From assembly GCA_030038215.1 (NCBI GenBank), contig JASHPI010000142.1:1-42523 (forward strand): DNA of 42,523 nucleotides. The letters are read 5' to 3'. Positions 33,872-39,987 of this stretch are shown here, in pieces. The position numbers and the translations under genes are program-made. The stretch's first letter is position 1, and every line of letters begins with the position of its first letter. The notes under the pieces were generated by a model. The model saw only the letters and a list, made by a program, of their open reading frames with translations, made no database searches and had not been told where the DNA came from. This stretch comes from Vulcanimicrobiota bacterium. Lineage in GTDB: Bacteria; Vulcanimicrobiota; Vulcanimicrobiia; Vulcanimicrobiales; Vulcanimicrobiaceae.

Positions 33872-34189
33872 ATGAACTTGATCAAAGTCTGGGACCGCAT
33901 TTGGGATAGCCTTAGGAAGAGAGCGACAACTCAAGGAGAGAGCGGCTACCTCATGACCATGGCGGACGCCAAGTTTCATGTAGTAGGCGTATGCGGCGAT
34001 GCCAGTGCGGAGTACCCATCTTCGGACGATTTGGAATTTCTCGCGTCTGACCTAGTACGTCTCACTTTAGAGGCCAGCGACCAGCGTGAGTCGAGGCTTC
34101 GCCCGCGGTCTAAGCACTACGAACATGTGGCTTTACCTGAAGTTCTGCTCCATTGCGCTTCAGGTAAGCGGGGCTATCACGTGCACTAG
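33872..34189 (+). CDS. Unknown 105-residue protein
   Basis: A 105-residue frame, ATG 33872 with AAGGAG well placed upstream. N-terminus MNLIKVWDRIWDSLRKR is amphipathic; the rest is soluble with no Cys pattern of note. No family recognised. Base composition is more AT-rich than neighbouring genes, suggesting recent arrival. Confidence 0.6.
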   Translation: MNLIKVWDRIWDSLRKRATTQGESGYLMTMADAKFHVVGVCGDASAEYPSSDDLEFLASDLVRLTLEASDQRESRLRPRSKHYEHVALPEVLLHCASGKRGYHVH

Positions 34190-34711
34190 CCTCGTGCGTT
34201 ACAGGCCGGCAGCACGTCCTGCAGCGCGAAAATCTGGAAGGGCTCTCTAATCACGCAGGGGCCCTTCCTGACCGCTTCGATTTAGGCCCGTGAGAGACAC
34301 TCGTGCGAAAACGCGAGGCGTGCCCCCGGCGGAGCCCCGGTGGGCGTCATTTGCACATCGCTACCGTGCCTTCACGCAAGCTAGCCGCGGACCGTCTGTC
34401 TCTCGCTCGCGGTAACGCTTCTCCTATAATTCGTTCGATGTTCGGCGCCTTCAGATCGAGCATGCTGACGACACTCTCGATCCCGTGACTATTCCGGCCG
34501 ACGACGTTCGAGTGTTGGAGCAGGCTTGGCCCGGCGGGAACGATCGCGGACCAGGCGCTACGAGTGGGAGAACGCACGAAACCGCGCGGCAACAACGTAA
34601 CTCGTCGTCTGAACTGAACCATGTCGCCGACCCGCAACGGACGCCGTGTGCACCCACGACACCTGCGGGGTCTAAGATTCAGGGCGTTAAAAACCGAGAG
34701 CGAACGGCTAA

Positions 34712-34737
34712 AACCGATCTGCCACCTCTCCACGGTG
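34712..34737 (+). repeat. Near-repeat of the tRNA-Ser 5' end (candidate attachment-site remnant)
   Basis: 26 bp matching 31064-31089 at 24 positions. It covers the first 20 nt of tRNA-Ser(UGA) plus 6 flanking bases, in the same orientation, about 3.6 kb away. The DNA after it does not continue as a tRNA. Together the two copies bracket a gene-poor, lower-GC region. Confidence 0.6.
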
Positions 34738-35056
34738 GATTCATGCGGCTTTCCACCTCGTTAACCTGCCGGCGTGACCCGCCGCGCCGTGCGGTTGCGG
34801 TGCAGCCGGTGCCCGTCAAGGGGGAATAAGGCTATGATGCCGCCAATGTTGGAGCCGTCGTGAATGATACGGCCCGTTCTTGCTATGCCGAACGCCTAGA
34901 ACGCCGCCGCATAGCCCGTTGGCGAGGGTTTCTCGCGCTGCGGCACCTCTAACGAGTTCGATGCCGGAAGCGCTCGTATCTCGCGCGCGTTCCTCTATTT
35001 TTCTTTCCCAGCCTACTTCCAGGATTCCAGCCGTCGGTCAGCAGTATGCTAAAGGC

Positions 35057-35108
35057 CGGGGCTGGGATATGAAGGTTAGTCCTCAACCAGCGCACCATCC
35101 CAGCCCCG
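35057..35108 (+). repeat. 12-bp perfect inverted repeat (stem-loop)
   Basis: CGGGGCTGGGAT (35057-35068) and ATCCCAGCCCCG (35097-35108) with a 28-nt loop that itself has GGTT/AACC. It lies 32 nt before the TTG start at 35140 and could fold in its leader RNA. No U-tract follows, so it is not a classical terminator. Confidence 0.55.
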
Positions 35109-35139
35109 CCGATATGGGTCAAGGGAAGAGGCTGCGCGT

Positions 35140-35706
35140 TTGAAAACGCACAGCCCGCTCGCACGCGCTATTGCGTTTCTCAGCGCCGTCGAGATCAGTC
35201 CCGGACGGTACGCCTACCGCGATATGCATCGCTACTATATCGCAACGGGCTCACAGCTGGCGCGGCTTGGGCGGTATCTCGAGGCGCAGATCCGCCAGCG
35301 CACCATGCCGGCGATCGCGTTGCCACAAGGAGGCGGATACTCCGAGTGGGGCGCCGACACCGTGACGTTCGAGATGCCGGCTTGGTGGACTCCTGCGATT
35401 AGTCTAGAGGCGTTGGCGATGGATCCAGCGAGAGACGACCGCGCGGCCGAACGTGAAACGGCCGAGAAGCTTATTCGCTGGGTGAAGAAGCGCCGCGCCT
35501 TCGAGCCGACCACGGCGATCGTCGCGCGGCTGAAGCTACGGCGTGACTTCGATCACTGTATGATGATCGATGACATTCGCTACGGTAGCGAAAAATCGGC
35601 GCGCGCTGCGGCACTCACATTAGCCAGCGAAATCATCGACGTGTCGCTTTTAGACAGAGCCGACGAGTACCAACCTCCATCCCGCCGTCACCGCTCCCGG
35701 AGCTGA
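35140..35706 (+). CDS. Unknown 188-residue protein
   Basis: A 188-residue soluble protein starting at TTG 35140 with AAGGGAAGAGG about 9 nt upstream. Start ARAIAFLSAVEISPGRYAYRDMHRYYIATG and a basic, helix-rich C-terminus (KLIRWVKKRRAFEP). No Cys pairs or signal. No family recognised. A stem-loop sits in its leader. Confidence 0.65.
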   Translation: MKTHSPLARAIAFLSAVEISPGRYAYRDMHRYYIATGSQLARLGRYLEAQIRQRTMPAIALPQGGGYSEWGADTVTFEMPAWWTPAISLEALAMDPARDDRAAERETAEKLIRWVKKRRAFEPTTAIVARLKLRRDFDHCMMIDDIRYGSEKSARAAALTLASEIIDVSLLDRADEYQPPSRRHRSRS

Positions 35707-35715
35707 ACGGCTAGA

Positions 35716-36477
35716 TTAACGTGACTCGATCGTAAGGCCCAACAAGATCGGCGTAGACCCACCGTACGTGTCGGTCACGATGACCTTCTTAAGAGTCTGG
35801 CCCTTAAGCGCGCTAAGGGTGTACTGCTGCTCATCGATGCGATATTTCCCCTGCTCTCCGGTGTGAACGTTCCCAGTTCCACCTGCGCCAAGACACGTTT
35901 TCGGATCCACGCAATGAAATACGTTTCTTGCAACTACTCCCGGCACCCCGTTGCTGAGGGTGTCCGCGAAGCTGCCGTCGTAGAAGTCTCGAATATCCTT
36001 GCCGCCTATCAGGGCAAACGTCACCTTTGCTCCACCATTTCCCACAAACTCGATGGTCGCAAGTTGCTGCTTCGGCTGCGGAGAGTACGCGTTCATTAGC
36101 GTGTAAGCGGTTGCGGGTTTTGCAATCGAGGTGGACATTGTAATTTGAGCCCCGCTACCCGAGAAGCTGTCGTAAAAGTTGCATGCGCCCTTATCGCTGT
36201 ATCCGCACTTTTTGGGTTTCGACGGAATCGAAAAAGAGCCGTACTTCGGCTTATATATCCCCACCGGGAACGTGCTGATCAAATCGTCTTGAATGCTATC
36301 GGTCGTTGGAATTTTAACATAGTGCGCGGTCGACTCAGCCTGCCTAGATCGATCGCCGGCGCTGAACAGAGTTGCGCCGCCCGGCGGCATAGCTTGCGGC
36401 ATGTTGGAACAGCCCGCCAGCACCACGATAGCCAGGGTCGCCGAGACCCTCGTGCCCGATATGAAGCTTGTTTCCAT
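35716..36477 (-). CDS. Putative lipoprotein of unknown function
   Basis: 253 residues with a type II signal ending in the lipobox LAGC (VVLAGCSNMP). A beta-rich mature part has two Cys pairs (KKCGYSDKGACNFYDS; FHCVDPKTCLG) that may form disulfides. The C-terminus (KKVIVTDTYGGSTPILLGLTIE) is a strand ending. Function unknown. ATG 36477 has GGAG about 10 nt upstream. Its leader holds a promoter and a terminator-like hairpin. Confidence 0.75.
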   Translation of the reverse strand: METSFISGTRVSATLAIVVLAGCSNMPQAMPPGGATLFSAGDRSRQAESTAHYVKIPTTDSIQDDLISTFPVGIYKPKYGSFSIPSKPKKCGYSDKGACNFYDSFSGSGAQITMSTSIAKPATAYTLMNAYSPQPKQQLATIEFVGNGGAKVTFALIGGKDIRDFYDGSFADTLSNGVPGVVARNVFHCVDPKTCLGAGGTGNVHTGEQGKYRIDEQQYTLSALKGQTLKKVIVTDTYGGSTPILLGLTIESR

Positions 36478-36560
36478 CTTTGTCAACTCCGTTGCCTTGT
36501 AGCCACCTGCGTCCGGCGTCCCTACCCCGCCTCTACTTGTATCGGCAGCATTAGGTAAAT

Positions 36561-36580
36561 AAAAAAGCTCCGGCCGGAGC
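36561..36580 (-). terminator. Terminator-like hairpin in the lipoprotein leader
   Basis: The perfect palindrome GCTCCGGCCGGAGC (36567-36580), followed on the minus strand by TTTTTT (36561-36566). It lies about 85 nt before the lipoprotein ATG and about 20 nt after the predicted transcript start, so it could act as an attenuator. Confidence 0.6.
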
Positions 36581-36605
36581 CTATCCACCCTCTGGAGGTG
36601 TCGAA

Positions 36606-36634
36606 ACTATGAGCATATAGCGCAAACGTGTCAG
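36606..36634 (-). promoter_or_regulatory. Predicted promoter of the lipoprotein gene
   Basis: On the minus strand CTGACA (36629-36634) and CATAGT (36606-36611) with a 17-nt spacer. Transcription would start near 36599, so the first 40 nt would contain the terminator-like hairpin. Confidence 0.4.
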
Positions 36635-36704
36635 TATCTGCGCGGATACAAACGCCTTCCGGTTAGCTGGCGAGCCGAATCTATCGCTCTTTTTTAGGTA
36701 CTGA

Positions 36705-36751
36705 TGCGGCGCACAATGCGGTAGAATACTAACGTTGTAAGCTGCGCCGCA
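36705..36751 (+). repeat. 9-bp inverted repeat around a -10-like box
   Basis: TGCGGCGCA (36705-36713) and TGCGCCGCA (36743-36751), 29 nt apart, bracketing TAGAAT (36722-36727). It lies before the 55-residue gene and may be an operator or leader hairpin. Confidence 0.45.
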
Positions 36752-36786
36752 CCCTTTGCAGAAAGGATTCTAAGAAAGGGCTTCTA

Positions 36787-36954
36787 TTGGCACGGATCTA
36801 CGACTTATTCGAGTTCACGGAGCGGGATATCCAGGAGGTATTCGAGGACGCCGTCGTGGCGACTCGCTGGACCTGGCGGCAGTTCGATCTAGGTTCGCCG
36901 GCGCGTGATGCCTACATCGAGGAGCTAGCCAACGGACTCGACTGCGACGAGTAA
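36787..36954 (+). CDS. 55-residue acidic protein of unknown function
   Basis: A short frame from TTG 36787 to TAA, with AAAGGG about 7 nt upstream. The product is strongly acidic and helical (YDLFEFTERDIQEVFEDAV; DAYIEELANGLDCDE) with one Trp pair. No family recognised. The gene has an inverted repeat upstream and a strong terminator 40 nt downstream, which supports it as a real transcription unit. Confidence 0.65.
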   Translation: MARIYDLFEFTERDIQEVFEDAVVATRWTWRQFDLGSPARDAYIEELANGLDCDE

Positions 36955-36993
36955 GGCGTCGGAGGGGCGCGCAGCAGGTTGCCCTCCGGTGAG

Positions 36994-37025
36994 AGACCCC
37001 GTCGATCTACCCGGCGGGGTCTTTT
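36994..37025 (+). terminator. Rho-independent terminator
   Basis: GACCCCG (36995-37001) pairs with CGGGGTC (37015-37021), followed by TTTT. It closes the 55-residue gene and lies 25 nt before the MscS start. Confidence 0.8.
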
Positions 37026-37049
37026 CTTGGATGCGGGTACAACGAGGCG

Positions 37050-38129
37050 ATGGAGTTTGTCCACGCACTGAGCCCGTCGCAGGCCGATGCGCTGATCACC
37101 GCCGTACTGCTCGCGGCCGCGATTGTGGCCGGCCTGGTAGTGCAACGCATACTCTACCGGTTGCTCCGCCGCTGGGCGGAGCGCGGAAGTGGCGTGCTCA
37201 CGGCCGTCGTAACTCGGACGGGACGTCCGGCCGCATACATCATCCCGCTCGCATTTATCGGCATCACCCTTCCGAGCATCGCATTGCAAGAACAACACGA
37301 GCACTGGCGCGGTGCGCTCGAGCACGCCGTCGTCGTCGCGACGATCGCTGCCTTCACCTGGGCTGCGATCGCCATGGTTCGCCTCTGGGCCGATATCAGC
37401 GTCGCCCGTTGCCCGGTCGACGTTGAGGATAACCTGCTCGCCCGGCGATCGCAAACTCGCGTCGGCATTCTCGCGCAGACGGCGATAATTCTCATCGTCC
37501 TCGTTGGCATCGCGATCGCGCTCATGACGTTCCCGAGCGTGCGCACCCTCGGCACGACGCTGCTCGCGTCCGCGGGCGTTGCGGGCCTCCTAGTCGGTCT
37601 TGCCGCGCGCCCCCTCTTCGAGAATCTCGTCGCCGGCATTCAGCTGGCGCTGACGGAGCCGATCCGGCTCGACGACGTGCTTGTCGTCCAGGGGTACTGG
37701 GGACGCGTCGAGGAGATTACCCCGACATACGTCGTGTTGCGGGTCTGGGATCTGCGCCGGCTCGTGGTTCCGCTCTCATTTTTTATCAATAACCCGTTCG
37801 AAAATTGGACGCGCCACACGGCAAATCTGATCGGAGAGGTCTTCGTTCTCGCAGACTGGACGGCCGACGTTGAAGCCCTGCGAGCCGAAATCCCGAAGAT
37901 TCTTAGTCGCACGAAGCTATGGGACGGGCAAGTCCAGAACTGCCAAGTGACGGACGCGACGGATCGGGCGATCCAGGTTCGCGTCTTGGTCAGCGCCCGG
38001 AACTCCGGCGATCTTTGGGATCTGCGTTGCTTCGTTCGCGAAGGCATCGTCGCGTATCTGCGCGACCACCAGCCGCATGCACTGCCGCGCGTTCGCTTCG
38101 GATCTCCGGCCTTTGATACGGTAGTTTAG
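37050..38129 (+). CDS. MscS-family mechanosensitive ion channel
   Basis: A 359-residue protein with about four membrane spans. The pore-lining helix is SAGVAGLLVGLAARPLFENLVAGIQL, followed by the MscS beta domain (IRLDDVLVVQGYWGRVEEITPTYVVLRVWDLRRLVVPLSFFINNPFENWTR). These channels open under membrane tension to release solutes in osmotic downshock. ATG 37050 has GAGG 4 nt upstream. The C-terminal domain is short, as in many small MscS members. Ends in a 4-bp convergent overlap with the DUF1330 gene. Confidence 0.92.
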   Translation: MEFVHALSPSQADALITAVLLAAAIVAGLVVQRILYRLLRRWAERGSGVLTAVVTRTGRPAAYIIPLAFIGITLPSIALQEQHEHWRGALEHAVVVATIAAFTWAAIAMVRLWADISVARCPVDVEDNLLARRSQTRVGILAQTAIILIVLVGIAIALMTFPSVRTLGTTLLASAGVAGLLVGLAARPLFENLVAGIQLALTEPIRLDDVLVVQGYWGRVEEITPTYVVLRVWDLRRLVVPLSFFINNPFENWTRHTANLIGEVFVLADWTADVEALRAEIPKILSRTKLWDGQVQNCQVTDATDRAIQVRVLVSARNSGDLWDLRCFVREGIVAYLRDHQPHALPRVRFGSPAFDTVV

Positions 38130-38434
38130 CTGCCCAGGTTTTGAGGCACCCCATCGACGATTACCAGCCAATGGGTCGTTGCAGACTCGCCTCGCACACC
38201 GCGCGCGGGCCGATACTGTTCGGAATCGTACCACCGCCGAGCGGCGTCGACGGAAGGGAACTCGAGAACCGCGAGTCTCTGCGGAGCTCCGGTGCCCTCG
38301 AGCGCCGCGTCGATTGGCCCGCGGACCAGGTAGCGCCCACCGAACGGTTTGAGCGATTCGAGAATAAGGTCGAAATAGCGACCGGCGGCTTCGGTGTCAT
38401 TCCAGGTTACGTGTGCGACCAGATATCCTGGCAT
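38126..38434 (-). CDS. DUF1330-type dimeric alpha-beta barrel protein
   Basis: A 102-residue protein with the DUF1330 pattern: GYLVAHVTWNDTEAAGRYF, GGRYLVRGP, LAVLEFPSVDAARRWYDSEQYRPARGVR. The fold is a ferredoxin-like dimer; enzymatic role unknown. ATG 38434 has GGGGAG 5 nt upstream. Confidence 0.85.
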   Translation of the reverse strand: MPGYLVAHVTWNDTEAAGRYFDLILESLKPFGGRYLVRGPIDAALEGTGAPQRLAVLEFPSVDAARRWYDSEQYRPARGVRGESATTHWLVIVDGVPQNLGS

Positions 38435-38469
38435 CGTTCTCCCCAAGTGGTTCGGCGGGTTTCACCCAG

Positions 38470-39882
38470 TCATGTAAGAGTATCTTTAAAAATCGTTCCG
38501 TCTTTCATGATGATCGCAAAGCTCGTCTCGGGTTTGGCGACCAGCGTAATGTCCTCGAGCGGATTGCCGTTGACGACCAAGAGGTCGGCGAGCGCACCTT
38601 GCTCGATGACACCCAACTTGCCGGGATAGGGGTTGCGAAGGCCGCTCAAGGCAAGCAGCTCGCCGTTGGCGGCGGTCGCCTGTTTTAGAATTTCAGCGTT
38701 CGTATACCAACGTGTTAGATGCGTCAACATGAGATTTTGCCGCCGCGCCAACGTTGCGGAGAATAGGAGATCAGAGCCGAACGCGGTCTTGATGCCGTGC
38801 TTGATCGCGAGGCGATAGGCCTTGTCGGTACCGCCGAAGACCGTCTGCATTTTTTCGCGCGCCTCGCCGCTTTGAGGAAGCTGGTCCTCTTCGGTAAGGA
38901 ACGGCTGGGTGCTCAACCAAACGCCTCGTTCGGCCATCATGGCTGCGGTCGCGTCGTCCATCAAATGCGCGTGCTCGATGCATTGGGCCCCTGCCGAGAT
39001 TGCTCGCTGAACCGCCTTCGGCTCGTAGGCGTGCACGGTCACGATCGTGTTCCAGTCGCCGCAGACGTTGACGGCCGCGCGTATTTCGGCCTCGGTGTAG
39101 GTGACGGAGTCCAACGGGCTGCGCGGCGACGACACACCGCCGCTTCCGACAACTTTGATATGCGAGGCACCCTGCAGCAGCTGCTCGCGCACGCGCATCA
39201 TGACGAAGTCGGGGCCGTCGGCAATTAAAGCGCCTTCGGCTTCTCGAATCGAGTTGAACGGGGCGGCGGGCGCGGTCCGAACCTCGTAGAGCGGGCGCAT
39301 GTCGCCGTGCCCGCCGCTGCTGGTGATCATGGCACCGCACGGATAAATCCGCGGCCCGGTTGCCAGGCCTTGGTCGATCGCCTGTTTGAGCGCGAAGGTC
39401 GGCCCGCCGAGATCGCGGGTCGTGGTAAAGCCGCGCATCAGCGTACGCTCGGCCTCCTGGGCGGCAGCGAGGTTCGCGAAGCCCGTATCTCCCTGCATCA
39501 ACACCGGTAGCGGTAGGCCGGCAAAAAGCGCGTGCCAATGCGAATCGATTAGGCCCGGCATGATGACTCTGCCACCGCAGTTAATCACGCGCGCGCCTTC
39601 GGGCGTGCCCGGGGCACCGTTGCCTACCGCCTTGATGCGGGTGCCTTCGACGAGCAGATAGAGCCCGTCGCGCAGACCGCTTGACGTGCCGTCGAAGAGC
39701 CGAACGTTCGTAAAGAGAATCGGACGCGCCGGCGCCTGCGGTGCGGCCTTCGCCGAACTAAATAATCCCAGCGAGGCGACCGAAGCGGTGGCGCCGGCGA
39801 TGAATCCCCGCCGTGAAAGATCCGCGCTGATCCGCTGCGATGCAGCTTGAATGATCGAGCTGTGGCAAAACTCGTGCTTCAC
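38470..39882 (-). CDS. Tat-exported metal-dependent amidohydrolase
   Basis: A 470-residue protein with a Tat signal (SRRGFIAG, residues 23-30) and the amidohydrolase-superfamily metal site: DSHWH (His115, His117), Lys243, His284, His304 and Asp371. Close in plan to prolidase/imidazolonepropionase-like periplasmic peptidases (Sgx9260/PepQ-type). Substrate unknown. GTG 39882 has AAAGGGAG about 10 nt upstream, in one of two copies of a 17-bp repeat. It follows the TonB receptor by about 105 bp on the same strand, so a role in using an imported substrate is likely. Confidence 0.9.
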   Translation of the reverse strand: MKHEFCHSSIIQAASQRISADLSRRGFIAGATASVASLGLFSSAKAAPQAPARPILFTNVRLFDGTSSGLRDGLYLLVEGTRIKAVGNGAPGTPEGARVINCGGRVIMPGLIDSHWHALFAGLPLPVLMQGDTGFANLAAAQEAERTLMRGFTTTRDLGGPTFALKQAIDQGLATGPRIYPCGAMITSSGGHGDMRPLYEVRTAPAAPFNSIREAEGALIADGPDFVMMRVREQLLQGASHIKVVGSGGVSSPRSPLDSVTYTEAEIRAAVNVCGDWNTIVTVHAYEPKAVQRAISAGAQCIEHAHLMDDATAAMMAERGVWLSTQPFLTEEDQLPQSGEAREKMQTVFGGTDKAYRLAIKHGIKTAFGSDLLFSATLARRQNLMLTHLTRWYTNAEILKQATAANGELLALSGLRNPYPGKLGVIEQGALADLLVVNGNPLEDITLVAKPETSFAIIMKDGTIFKDTLT

Positions 39883-39883
39883 T

Positions 39884-39919
39884 GGTGCCGGCTCCCTTTC
39901 GGATGCCGACTCCCTTTCG
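39884..39919 (-). repeat. Tandem 17-18-bp repeat containing a ribosome site
   Basis: Two adjacent near-identical copies, each with CGAAAGGGAG followed by a (T/C)CGGCA segment on the minus strand. The copy next to the GTG of the amidohydrolase gives the Shine-Dalgarno; the other is a duplicate. Confidence 0.6.
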
Positions 39920-39987
39920 CGAAGGCTCTTACTCGACCTTGGGGCTCGAGCAGGAAGCCTTCAATCTCTGGCTCGAGTCTAGGTGTT

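Larger units (their letters stand above)
34190..35139 (+). other. 950-bp stretch without a convincing gene
   Basis: Several frames of 60-130 codons cross this stretch on both strands but overlap one another and show no recognisable domain or codon pattern. It contains the tRNA-Ser-like repeat at 34712-34737 and a 12-bp inverted repeat at 35057-35108. I see no transposase or integrase. Confidence 0.5.

Noticed and set aside
34347-34829. Frames of 114-128 residues on both strands in the gene-poor stretch
   Set aside because: They overlap each other, have no recognisable domain and no good ribosome site.
36661-36700. A possible terminator before the T-run at about 36690
   Set aside because: Only a 4-bp stem (GAGC/GCTC) can be formed before the T-run, too weak to call.
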